A stretch of 64,000 bases of DNA. Origin: Paludibacterium denitrificans. Its GTDB lineage: Bacteria; Pseudomonadota; Gammaproteobacteria; Burkholderiales; Chromobacteriaceae. Shown piece after piece: positions 10,829-21,568 of this stretch. Position 1 is the stretch's first letter. Each line of letters starts with the position of its first letter. A program made the translations under genes and the position numbers. Below the pieces are notes generated by a model, which was not told where the DNA came from, ran no database searches, and saw only the letters and a list, made by a program, of their open reading frames with translations. Location of the stretch: NCBI RefSeq assembly GCF_009707705.1, contig NZ_WLYX01000001.1:1674001-1738000 (forward strand), in the 5' to 3' direction.

Positions 10829-12372
10829 ATGCAGTTGAACCCCTCTGAAATCAGCGATCTGATCAAGGCCAAGATTCAGAACCTGGCTGAAGGCGCTGAA
10901 ACCCGTACCAAAGGTACGGTGATTTCCGTGACCGACGGTATCGTTCGAATCCACGGTTTGGCAGACGTGATGCAGGGTGAAATGCTCGAGTTCCCGGGCA
11001 ACACCTTTGGCCTCGCCATGAACCGGAGCGCGACTCTGTTGGCGCCGTGGTTCTGGGTGAGTATGAGCACATCTCCGAAGGTGACGAAGTCAAGTGCACC
11101 GGCCGCATTCTTGAAGTTCCGGTTGGTCCGGAACTGGTAGGCCGCGTAGTTAATGCACTTGGTCAACCTATCGATGGCAAAGGCCCGATCAACGCCAAGA
11201 AAACCTCCCCGATCGAAAAGATCGCTCCGGGTGTGATTGCGCGTCAATCGGTAGACCAGCCGATGCAAACCGGTCTGAAGTCCATTGACTCCATGGTGCC
11301 GATTGGCCGTGGTCAGCGTGAGTTGATCATTGGTGACCGTCAGACTGGTAAAACCGCTGTGGCTCTGGATGCTATCGTCAACCAGAAAGGCTCCGGCGTT
11401 ATCTGTATCTACGTTGCCGTAGGTCAGAAAGCTTCGTCGATCGCCAACGTGGTTCGCAAGCTGGAAGAGCACGGCGCAATGGCTCACACCATTATCGTCG
11501 CTGCAACTGCTTCCGAAGCTGCTGCCCTGCAATTCATCGCCCCGTACTCCGGTTGCGCGATGGGTGAATACTTCCGCGATAACGGCGAAGATGCCCTGAT
11601 CGTGTACGATGACCTGTCCAAACAGGCCGTGGCTTATCGTCAGATTTCGCTGCTGCTGCGTCGTCCGCCGGGTCGTGAAGCTTACCCGGGTGACGTGTTC
11701 TACTTGCACTCCCGCTTGCTGGAACGTGCTTCCCGCATCAACGCCGACGAAGTTGAAAAACTGACTGGCGGCGCGGTGAAGGGTAAAACCGGTTCGTTGA
11801 CGGCTCTGCCTATCATCGAAACCCAGTGCTGGTGACGTATCTGCATTCGTTCCGACCAACGTAATTTCGATTACCGATGGTCAGATCTTCCTGAAACCGA
11901 CCTCTTCAACGCAGGTATCCGTCCGGCCATCAATGCCGGTATCTCGGTATCGCGCGTGGGTGGTGCGGCGCAAACCAAGGTGATCAAGAAACTGGGTGGC
12001 GGTGTACGTCTGGCTCTGGCTCAGTATCGTGAATTGGCTGCCTTCTCGCAGTTTGCTTCTGATCTGGACGAAGCAACCCGCAAGCAGCTGCAACACGGTG
12101 AAATCGTGACCGAGCTGATGAAGCAGAAACAGTTCTCTACCACGGATACCGCCTCCATGGCGTTGACCCTGTGGGCAGCGAACAAAGGTTACTACGAAGA
12201 TGTACCGGTGAAAAAAGCTCTGGCATTTGAAGCAGCCTTCCTCGCTTATGTGCGTGCGAACCATGCTGATGTTCTGAGCAACACCAATGCGTCCGGTAAC
12301 CTGTCTGCCGACGATGAGAAGGTACTGGCCAAGGCGATGGAATCGTTCAAGGCTGGCTACAGCTTCAACTGA
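10829..12372 (+). CDS. atpA: F1Fo ATP synthase subunit alpha (three indels)
   Basis: Alpha carries the non-catalytic nucleotide sites of F1. Joined across the breaks it is about 514 residues with a start [19 protein letters not shown]. It contains [13 protein letters not shown] (P-loop), [20 protein letters not shown] and [15 protein letters not shown]. Three single-base indels break it, all at CCWGG contexts: near 11024 (CCTGG expected in AMNLERD, one T missing), near 11827 (CCAGG expected in ETQAGD, one base added) and near 11892 (CCTGG expected in IFLETD, one G missing). A cell lacking AtpA while keeping the whole operon is implausible, so these support sequence error. Confidence 0.95.
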
Positions 12373-12413
12373 GTCTTTCGGCCAACGTAGTAGTTATCTG
12401 AAAGGTTCAGGAA

Positions 12414-13281
12414 ATGGCAGTCGGCAAAGAGATTATCACCAAGATCCGAAGCGTGCAGAACACGCAGAAGATCACGCGCGCGATGCAGATGGTGTCAACC
12501 TCCAAGATGCGCAAAACGCAAGAGCGTATGCGCGCTGCCCGTCCTTATGCCGAGAAGGTGCGTACCGTTATGGCGCACCTTGCTCAGGCTAATACGGATC
12601 TTGAGCACCCACTTCTGTCCCGCCGTGATGTTGTTAAACGTGCTGGCATTATCATTGTGACTTCTGACAAAGGCCTGTGCGGCGGCTTGAACGTAAATAC
12701 GCTCAAGAAGCTCTACGCCAAGGTCAAGGAGTTGCAAGATCAGAACGTCGAAGTTGACGTTTGCTGCCCGGGCCAAAAAGGCCCGGCGGCTGCCCAGCGC
12801 GCGCATCTCAACGTTGTGGCTAGCGCAGTCCAATTGGGCGATGTGCCCAAGATGGAAAAACTGATTGGTCCGCTTACAGTGCTGTTTAAACAGTATGCGG
12901 AAGGCGAGCTGGATGCGGTTTACATGGTGTACTCCAGCTTCATCAATACGATGAAGCAAGAGCCGACCATGGAGCAATTGCTGCCGCTGAGCCCGGAACA
13001 CATGGTGGTGGAACATTCTCACTCGTGGGATTACCTCTACGAGCCGAATGCAGTCACCGTGATGGAATTCCCTGGTTAAGCGTTATATCGAGTCTGTTGT
13101 GTTCCGTGCTGTGGCCGAAAACATGGCGTCCGAACAGGCTGCCCGTATGGTGGCCATGAAGGCAGCAACCGACAATGCCGGTAATGCGATCAAGCAACTA
13201 CGTCTTGTGTATAACAAGTCGCGTCAGGCAGCGATTACCAAAGAACTGTCCGAGATCGTATCCGGGGCCGCCGCGGTATAA
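12414..13281 (+). CDS. atpG: F1Fo ATP synthase subunit gamma (one indel)
   Basis: Gamma is the central rotating shaft. It starts [20 protein letters not shown] and ends [20 protein letters not shown], both diagnostic. Total length is about 289 residues. One base (C) is added near 13071, where [12 protein letters not shown] is expected (TTCCTGG reads TTCCCTGG), again a CCWGG indel. The intergenic gap before it (12373-12413) holds the only copy of the GTTGGCCGAA decamer in the atp operon. Confidence 0.95.
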
Positions 13282-13314
13282 CCGTTGCCGCACTGTAAAC
13301 GTTTATTGAGTTAG

Positions 13315-14718
<1,404 letters not shown>

Positions 14719-14733
14719 TTAAGGAGAGGGCTT

Positions 14734-15156
14734 ATGGCCAAGATGCATGTGGAAGTGGTCAGCACCGAACAACTCATCTATTCCGGTGAGGCAGAATTCC
14801 TGGTGGCTCCGGCCGAGGAAGGCGAAATCGGTGTGTATCCGCGACACGTGCCGCTCCTGACCCGTATCAAACCCGGTGTACTGCGCATGACAGTGCCCGG
14901 GAGCAAGGACGAAGTACTGGTGGCGGTGTCTGGTGGCATGATGGAAGTGCAACCGACCCTCATCACTGTTCTGGCTGATACGGCGATCCGCGGCGAGGAT
15001 CTCGACGAGGCCCGCGCCAATGAGGCGAAACGTGCGGCTGAGGAAACTCTGAAGCACGCCGCTGATGACCTGGATACGGCAAAAGCCCACGCAGCGCTGG
15101 CTGTGGCAATTGCCCAACTCAAGGCGTTGGATTACCTCAAGAAGCGTGTCCACTAA
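14734..15156 (+). CDS. atpC: F1Fo ATP synthase subunit epsilon
   Basis: Epsilon regulates F1 by inserting its C-terminal helices into the rotor. The 140-residue frame is intact. It shows the beta-sandwich start MHVEVVSTEQLIYSGEAEFL, the GEIGVYPRHVPLLTRIKPG turn, and a C-terminal two-helix arm rich in Ala and Glu. An AAGGAGAGGG ribosome binding site precedes the start. It is the last gene of the operon. Confidence 0.97.
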   Translation: MAKMHVEVVSTEQLIYSGEAEFLVAPAEEGEIGVYPRHVPLLTRIKPGVLRMTVPGSKDEVLVAVSGGMMEVQPTLITVLADTAIRGEDLDEARANEAKRAAEETLKHAADDLDTAKAHAALAVAIAQLKALDYLKKRVH

Positions 15157-15186
15157 AAGCGCGAGAGCGAATCGTGTATAGTTGCA

Positions 15187-15215
15187 GGCTGCCACTTTTG
15201 TGGCAGCCTTTTTCC
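15187..15215 (+). terminator. rho-independent terminator of the atp operon
   Basis: A 10-bp perfect stem AGGCTGCCAC/GTGGCAGCCT with a TTTT loop is followed by TTTTTCC. It lies 30 bp after the atpC stop and before glmU. Confidence 0.92.
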
Positions 15216-15238
15216 TTTTTTGGCAAAGCTGAATTCGT

Positions 15239-16611
15239 ATGGATCGTCTGAGTGTTGTCATTCTCGCTGCCGGTAAAGGCAAGCGCATGTATTCCTCCCT
15301 GCCCAAGGTGCTGCATCCTGTGGGCGGTAAACCGATGCTGGCACGGGTTATCGAAACGGCCCGTTCCTTGGAGCCGCAACAGCTGGTAGTGGTTTATGGC
15401 CATGGTGGTGAGGCAGTACGTCAGGCGATTCAGGATCAGGATATTGTTTGGGTTGAGCAGGCGCAGCAGCTTGGTACTGGCCACGCGCTGAAGATGGCGT
15501 TGGCGGCGCTTCCTGTCGAGGGTAGGACCCGGTGCTGTATGGTGATGTGCCGCTGACACGTGCCGAAACCTTGCAGTCCTTGCTGGATGCAGCTGGCGAC
15601 GGTATGGCGGTACTGACCGATGAGCTGGCTGATGCCAGTGGTTATGGCCGCATGGTGCGCGATGCGGCAGGCAAGCTGGTCGCCATCGTCGAGCATAAGG
15701 ACTGCACGCCGGAGCAACTGGCCATTCGTGAAATCAACACCGGCATGATGGTGTTGCCCAACCGCTATCTGGCCGACTGGCTGGGCGCTTTGCAAAATAG
15801 CAATGCCCAAGGCGAATACTATCTGACGGACGTGTTGGCCTTGGCGGTACAGCAAGGGCTGACGGTGGAAAGTGCCCGTGTGGTGGCTTCCCGGGAGGCT
15901 GCTTAGCGTCAACAACAAGGTACAGTTGGCCGAACTGGAACGTGTGTTGCAAGCCAATCAGGCACGTGCGCTGCTGGAGGCTGGCGTGATGCTGGCGGAT
16001 CCGGCGCGTCTGGATATTCGTGGCGAACTGTTACACGGCATGGATGTGTCTATCGACGTCAACTGCGTGTTTGAAGGCCGGGTTGAACTGGGTGATGGCG
16101 TCAAGATCGGGCCGAATTGCGTTTTGAAAAATGTTACGGTGGCGGCGGGTACGCAGATTGCAGCGTTCTCACATCTGGAACAGGCCGAGGTCGGCGCCAA
16201 CTGTTCCCTCGGCCCGTATGCCCGTTTGCGTCCGGGTGCCACTCTGGCCGATCAGGTGCATATCGGTAACTTTGTCGAGGTCAAGAAAAGCCATATCGGC
16301 GAGGGCTCGAAAGTTAATCATTTGACCTATGTGGGCGATGCCAAGGTTGGCCGAAACGTCAATGTTGGTGCCGGTTCGGTCACCTGTAATTACGATGGCG
16401 TGAACAAGTTTACCACCGTGATCGAGGACAACGTTTTTGTCGGTTCCGGTACCATGATGGTGGCTCCGGTGACGTTGCAGGCCGGTTCGACTATCGGTGC
16501 CTAAGCTCGGTCATCAGCAAGACGGCTCCGGCCGGTGAACTGACGGTGGCGCGGGCCCGCCAGACCACCATCCCGGGCTGGTCGCGTCCGCAGAAAAAGA
16601 CCGAACGTTAA
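15239..16611 (+). CDS. glmU: bifunctional N-acetylglucosamine-1-phosphate uridyltransferase / glucosamine-1-phosphate acetyltransferase
   Basis: GlmU makes UDP-GlcNAc for peptidoglycan and LPS. The N-terminal pyrophosphorylase domain shows [20 protein letters not shown] and YGDVPL. The C-terminal left-handed beta-helix shows [34 protein letters not shown] and [12 protein letters not shown]. Restored length is about 456 residues. Three breaks occur: near 15530 (one base lost where CCTGG is expected in GRTLVLYGD), 15901-15907 (GCTTAGC for GCCGGC in REAAGVNN) and 16498-16505 (GCCTAAGC for GCCGGC in TIGAGSVIS). GlmU is essential, so these are best read as sequence errors. Confidence 0.94.
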
Positions 16612-16745
16612 GCAAGCCAGCCTGTCGTGTCTTCTCTGCTGAAGAGGGATGGGCGGCTCATCGTCGTTAAGATCGCATCCGCCATGTTGGCGGGGGTTGG
16701 CTGACTACTATTTTTGCAGGGCGTGAATGCCCAAGGATAACGATT

Positions 16746-18570
16746 ATGTGTGGCATTGTTGGAGCGATTGCAGGGCGTAATGTCGTGCCGGTATTGGTAG
16801 ACGGACTCAAGCGCCCGGAATACCGCGGTTATGATTCGGCTGGCATTGCCGTTGTTGTTGACCATGCCATTCATCGCGTGCGGCGTGTCGGCCGTGTGGC
16901 GGAAATGGAAAATGCCGCGCAGGAAGAAGGTCTGAGCGGTACGGTAGGGATTGGTCATACCCGCTGGGCGACGCACGGTGGCGTAACCGAACCGAATGCC
17001 CACCCCCACATTTCGCACGGTGAAATTGCCGTCGTGCATAACGGCATCATCGAAAACCACGAAGCGCAACGTGAACGCCTGAAACAACTGGGCTATACCT
17101 TCGAGTCGCAAACGGATACCGAGGTGATTGCCCATCTGGTGCACCATTACTTCAGCCAGTCTGGCGACTTGTTTATGGCGGTACGTCAGACCGTGCGTGA
17201 GCTGGTCGGCGCTTATGCCATCGGCGTGATTGCGCTCAAACAGCCTGATCGTCTGGTGTGTGCCCGCATGGGATGCCCGCTGTTGATTGGCCGGGCGAAG
17301 GCGAAAACTTCATCGCCTCCGACGTATCTGCCATCATTTCTGCTACCCGCCGGGTGATTTTCCTGGAAGAAGGCGATGTCGGTCTGCTGACTCGTGAAGG
17401 CGTGACGCTGATCGACAAGAACGATCAACCCATCGAACGGCCGGTACACGTTTCCGACGTCTCGTTGGCGTCGCTGGAGTTGGGGCCGTACAACCACTTC
17501 ATGCAGAAGGAAATCCACGAGCAGCCCAAAGCGCTGTCCGATACCATCGACGCGGTGCTGGAGGCCGGTTTTTCGGCCAACCTGTTCGGGCCACGTGCCG
17601 CAGAACTCTTACCGCAGGTGGAAGGCGTCAAGATTCTGGCATGTGGCACCAGCTACTATGCGGCCTTGACTGCCAAGTACTGGATTGAGGCCCTTGCCGG
17701 TATTTGCTGCGATGTGGAAATTGCCAGCGAGTACCGCTACCGCGAGGCCTATGCGCATCCTCAGCATCTGGTGGTGACCATTTCCCAGTCCGGCGAAACG
17801 CTGGACACCATGGAAGCGCTCAAATATGCCAAGCATCTTGGCCATCGCAGCGCCCTGTCGATTTGCAACGTGCGCGAGTCCGCCATCCCGCGTGCGAGCG
17901 AACTGGTGTTCTATACCCGCGCCGGTGCCGAAATCGGCGTGGCCTCGACCAAGGCATTTACCACCCAGCTGATCGCCTTGTTCGCGCTGGCGGTCACGTT
18001 GGGTAAGGTGCGCGGCCGCATCAGTGCCGAGCAGGAAGCCGTGTATCTGGATAACTTCCGTTGTTTGCCGGGTAGCGTGCAGCATGCGTTGAATCTGGAG
18101 CCGCAGATCAAGGCGTGGGCGGACAAGTTTGCCGCCAAAGACAATGCCTTGTTCCTGGGGCGTGGCCTGCATTACCCCATCGCCCCGGAAGGCGCGCTCA
18201 AGCTCAAGGAAATTTCCTATATCCACGCTGAAGCCTATCCGGCGAGCTGAAACACGGCCCACTGGCGTTGGTGGATGAGCGCATTCCGGTGGTCGTGATC
18301 GCACCAAATGACAGCTTGCTGGAAAAAGTGAAATCGAACATGCAGGAAGTGCGCGCACGCGGCGGCGAGCTGTTCGTTTTTGCTGATCTGGATAGCCACT
18401 TCAACGCGTCGGAAGGCGTGCATGTGATCCGGACCCCGCGTCACGTCGGCATACTCAGTCCGATCGTACACGCCATCCCGGTACAGTTGTTGGCTTACCA
18501 TGTCGCCTTGGCGCGTGGCACCGATGTGGACAAGCCAAGGAACCCGGCAAAATCTGTAACCGTTGAATGA
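16746..18570 (+). CDS. glmS: glutamine-fructose-6-phosphate aminotransferase (isomerizing)
   Basis: GlmS converts fructose-6-P and glutamine to glucosamine-6-P. It starts [12 protein letters not shown], Cys2 being the glutaminase nucleophile after Met removal. [46 protein letters not shown] and the C-terminal [15 protein letters not shown] follow. Restored length is about 608 residues. One base is missing near 17292, where GLGEGENF would need CCTGG. Four bases are missing near 18239, where AYPAGELKHGP would need GGCCGGC. The last codons form attTn7, the recognition site of Tn7-like elements, and such an element begins 19 bp after the stop. Confidence 0.95.
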
Positions 18571-18588
18571 TCGTTTGTGTGGTGGGGT

Positions 18589-18634
18589 TGACTAGAGCAA
18601 ATAAAGTCTGTCGGATCCGAATAAAGTTCGTCGG
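18589..18634 (+). repeat. left end of the Tn7-like element with two TnsB-type boxes
   Basis: The terminal repeat TGACTAGAGCAAATAAAG continues into GTCTGTCGGA. A second box, TCCGAATAAAGTTCGTCGGA, follows at once. Tn7 transposase sites share the AATAAAGT core. Confidence 0.75.
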
Positions 18635-18647
18635 AGTTTGAAGGAAG

Positions 18648-18677
18648 AGAAGGGGCCTCTGGCCCCTTCTGCTTTTT
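18648..18677 (+). terminator. rho-independent terminator just inside the island's left end
   Basis: A 10-bp perfect stem AGAAGGGGCC/GGCCCCTTCT with a 3-base loop is followed by GCTTTTTG. It would stop glmS transcripts entering the island. Confidence 0.85.
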
Positions 18678-18861
18678 GACGGCGCGGATGTACTGAGACA
18701 CGAGAAGTGAGCTCGTGAGGAGGAGCGGCTTTTCGGCCTTAGCGGACGCTCCATCAAGTGGTGAAAACGACTGCTATACACATAATTTCGGACATCCCCG
18801 GGTGGGAATTATTCATTGTGGGGAACTGGAGCTTTCTGGGTTGGGTACTCAGTTCCACTCA

Positions 18862-19044
18862 TCATTTCATTGACGATGAGGAAACAGCCACATCAGAACC
18901 CCGCATGTACTCCCGTACAAGCTCCCGTGCCCGATGCAGGCGACTCTTGATGGCTCCTTGCTGCTCATCCGGGCGCTCAGCAATTTCGGCAATCGTCAGT
19001 TCTTCAAAGTCACGCAGCAGTAGCACTTCAAGGTAGTGCCTGAG
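18862..19044 (-). pseudogene. C-terminal remnant of an ECF-type sigma factor
   Basis: Read on the minus strand, about 60 codons encode LRHYLEVLLLRDFEELTIAE, then IAER and an IKSRLHRARELVREYM helix. This is the sigma-70 region-4 helix-turn-helix of an ECF sigma factor, ending in a normal stop at 18862. Upstream of Leu-Arg an in-frame TAG is met at once and no sigma region 2 can be found. It is therefore a genuine truncation, not one of the motif scars. The remaining DNA to 18.68 kb and to 19.17 kb shows nothing recognisable. Confidence 0.65.
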
Positions 19045-19175
19045 CCTCTAGATTGAGAAATTCCATAAAATATTGCCTATCGCAAGTACAATCTATCGTC
19101 ATATATGGCGAGAAGTCTTAATGTTAGTGCGCCTGATTTTCGAGAAACCCAATCCAAGGTCTTGCTTTGACTTCC

Positions 19176-20069
19176 ATGCCCTCTTTCACGCTACTGCTGG
19201 ACGAAGCCATTGAGCTGCCCGAACCGTTGCATGCCAAATTGGCCACCCGCTTCACCGTTGCCCCGTGGCATGCTGCCGACGCTACCACCCGTGCCCAAGC
19301 CGATACCCTGCTGCTACACAGCCGCGTTGGCGAAGCTGACCTTCAGGCGCTGGCGCAATGCCGCTATATCGGAGTGCGCGCCCATAACACTGACTACGTG
19401 CCGATTCCGCTGCGTCGTGACGGGCTACTGGTGCAAGGCATTCCACAGTTCGGTACCGAATCGGTGGCCGAACATACGCTGGCACTGATCTTTGCGCTGG
19501 CCAAAAATCTGCGAAAAGGCCATGAGCAGACGGTTAACGGCGCTTGGCGTAACGGCATGCAGCTCAACAGCAAATTGTCCGGTAAGACGCTAGGCATCGT
19601 CGGTTATGGCAAGATCGGCCGGTGCGTGACACAGATGGCGCGCGCGTTCGGCCTGCAGGTGTTGGTGGCGGCCAAGCCCGGGGCACCGGCCAAAGACGGC
19701 ATGTTGCCGCTGCAACAACTACTGCAGCAGGCCGACATCGTCAGCCTGCACACATCAACCAAAGCCGACACCACGCCGGTATGGGACGCGGCGTTGCTGG
19801 CGCAGTTAAAACCGGGTGCGCTGCTGATCAACACCGCGCGCGGCTCTCTAATCGACTACGATGCGCTGGGCCAAATGGTCCTAAACGGCCGCATCAGCGG
19901 CGTGGGCCTGGACGTGTACCCGGAGGAGCCGCCGCAGTTGGAGTGGCTGAACCACCCGCGCGTGCTGTGTAGCCCGCATGTGGCCTACGCCACCGACAGC
20001 ACGCTAGCGGCGATGAACGGCGCGCTGGTGGAGCTGGCGTTGGCTTGGGCGGCCACACAAGCAGGCTGA
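19176..20069 (+). CDS. D-isomer-specific 2-hydroxyacid dehydrogenase family protein
   Basis: An NAD-dependent oxidoreductase of 298 residues, intact. The Rossmann motif is GIVGYGKIG at about residues 140-150. The catalytic triad appears as Arg in NTARGSLIDYDAL, Glu in YPEEPP and His in CSPHVAYAT. The N-terminal half (GVRAHNTDYVPI, PQFGTESVAEHTLALIFALA) is typical of the phosphoglycerate-dehydrogenase-like branch. The substrate cannot be read from sequence. The ATG at 19176 is chosen over a TTG at 19167. It lies alone on the plus strand inside the Tn7-like island. Confidence 0.88.
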   Translation: MPSFTLLLDEAIELPEPLHAKLATRFTVAPWHAADATTRAQADTLLLHSRVGEADLQALAQCRYIGVRAHNTDYVPIPLRRDGLLVQGIPQFGTESVAEHTLALIFALAKNLRKGHEQTVNGAWRNGMQLNSKLSGKTLGIVGYGKIGRCVTQMARAFGLQVLVAAKPGAPAKDGMLPLQQLLQQADIVSLHTSTKADTTPVWDAALLAQLKPGALLINTARGSLIDYDALGQMVLNGRISGVGLDVYPEEPPQLEWLNHPRVLCSPHVAYATDSTLAAMNGALVELALAWAATQAG

Positions 20070-20140
20070 TCTTTCTTTTTGCGGCGCCAGCATGCTGGCG
20101 TACCCGGCCTGACCCACACAGTTGCAGCACGGCGTAAGGT

Positions 20141-20707
20141 TCATCCCTGTTCTGAATTACTCCCGCTCTGCAACAAAGCCGCTGCTGACCGTTTCGCTGC
20201 CCGGAGGATGGGTTCGCTACAGCCCATGACCTGCATCGCCACAATCAGCCCTTCACCTATCAAGAAGAGTTGATCTGCCAGCAAATCCGGGCTGGATGCC
20301 CCTGCCCGGGTGCACAAGGTTCTGAGATAGTCCCGCACCCGTTGTTTGTGCATGTTTGCGATGACATGGGGTGCCGCGTCATGATCTGCATATTCAGCAG
20401 CCGCATTAATGAATGTGCAGCCGTGGAAGCCTGCTTCCTTTCCCCAACTTTCCAGATAACTCAGATAGGCCATGAGTCGGTCCGTAACGGGCATGGCTTC
20501 TACATGGCACTGCATGCGCTCAAAAAACTGAGCATCACGTAAGTGGAGGGCCGCATCAATCAGATGATCTTTGCTGGGGAAATGGCGGTAGAGCGTGCGC
20601 TTTGTCACGTCGGCCGCGCTACTGAGCTGGTCGACTCCCGTCGCATGGAATCCTTGTCCGTAGAATTCGTGAAGCGCAGCGGTGACGATTTGGTCGGCGG
20701 TATTCAT
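20141..20707 (-). CDS. TetR/AcrR-family transcriptional regulator
   Basis: A 188-residue frame with a TetR DNA-binding domain at the N-terminus: VTAALHEFYGQGFHATGVDQ, then VTKRTLYRHFPSKDHLIDAAL. The C-terminal ligand-binding part resembles regulators of the AcrR/YcdC type (WGKEAGFHGCTFINAAAEY). It is divergent from the HPP-family gene, with 105 bp between them. The gap holds near-palindromic ATACCGATCGGT repeats, so it probably represses both itself and the HPP gene. The ligand is unknown. Confidence 0.88.
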   Translation of the reverse strand: MNTADQIVTAALHEFYGQGFHATGVDQLSSAADVTKRTLYRHFPSKDHLIDAALHLRDAQFFERMQCHVEAMPVTDRLMAYLSYLESWGKEAGFHGCTFINAAAEYADHDAAPHVIANMHKQRVRDYLRTLCTRAGASSPDLLADQLFLIGEGLIVAMQVMGCSEPILRAAKRSAAALLQSGSNSEQG

Positions 20708-20737
20708 GACACTGATTCTAACCGGACAAAATCAAAA

Positions 20738-20781
20738 AGGATACCGATCGGTTGACATGCAAGTATACCGATCAGTATCTT
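20738..20781 (+). promoter_or_regulatory. promoter with two overlapping TetR-type operators
   Basis: TTGACA (20752) and TATCTT (20776) are 18 bp apart and point to the HPP gene. GATACCGATCGGT lies just before the -35 box and ATACCGATCAGTAT fills the spacer up to the -10 box. The two copies share ATACCGATC and are themselves near-palindromic, as expected for a TetR dimer site that blocks RNA polymerase. Confidence 0.7.
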
Positions 20782-20812
20782 TTGCTAACCAACCACAATC
20801 CGGAGTGACTCC

Positions 20813-21313
20813 TTGCAACTCAAACTAAGTGTCACATCAAACGCGCCACCCGTGCCATCCATCCACTTTTCTTCCATGTCCATGCTGGGTGCCTTTATGG
20901 CTATTGGCATCACTGCCCGGCTTAGCCAGCGCTCTGGACTGCCATGGCTGATTGCACCATTCGGTGCCAGCTGTGTACTGGTATTCGGTTTGCCGGATTC
21001 CCCCCCGGCACAGCCTCGCAGTGTCATTGGCGGTCACTTGATTACCAGCCTTATTGGCCTGCTGGTGCTCTACTTCATTGGCGATGCCTGGTGGGCGCAA
21101 GCACTGGCCGTGGGGCTTGCACTGGGTGGAATGCAACTAACCCGCACCGTGCATGCACCGGCCGGGGCCAATCCCTTGTTGGTGATGGCGACACATCCCG
21201 GGTTTGGTTTTTTGTTTGCCCCGGTTTTATCAGGTGCATTGGTGATTGTTGCCGTTGCTTATGGCATCAATAATCTGAGAGTCCGCAGCAGTTATCCGCG
21301 GTATTGGGTATGA
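20813..21313 (+). CDS. HPP-family membrane protein
   Basis: A 166-residue protein with four to five hydrophobic segments. The family motif HPPAGANP appears as RTVHAPAGANPLLVM; LIAPFGASCVLVFG is also conserved. HPP proteins are integral membrane proteins; plant members transport nitrite, and the bacterial role is poorly known. The start is a TTG preceded by GGAGTGA; an internal ATG at 20878 is the alternative. It is controlled from the TetR-type operators upstream. The following 255 bp to vgrG contain no further gene I can support. Confidence 0.8.
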   Translation: MQLKLSVTSNAPPVPSIHFSSMSMLGAFMAIGITARLSQRSGLPWLIAPFGASCVLVFGLPDSPPAQPRSVIGGHLITSLIGLLVLYFIGDAWWAQALAVGLALGGMQLTRTVHAPAGANPLLVMATHPGFGFLFAPVLSGALVIVAVAYGINNLRVRSSYPRYWV

Positions 21314-21568
21314 ATGAGGGGTGGGCCTGTCCGAAATTCTGAGTAAACCAGTCATTGCTTGTGTGCTTGCGGAAAGACAGCATTGGCCGACAATTTGCCA
21401 CTGCCACATCTTGCTTCTCCCCCCCTCGGCACGCCTTTGAGTGCATTTCGTCCCCTCCGTACAAACACCTACTCTCGCCACGGTGTCTTGCCCCAGCCAT
21501 GTCGTCGGCATAAACTCGCGCTTTCAACCGTTCGTGAACACTCACGTCACCCGACGTGACAAGACTCC

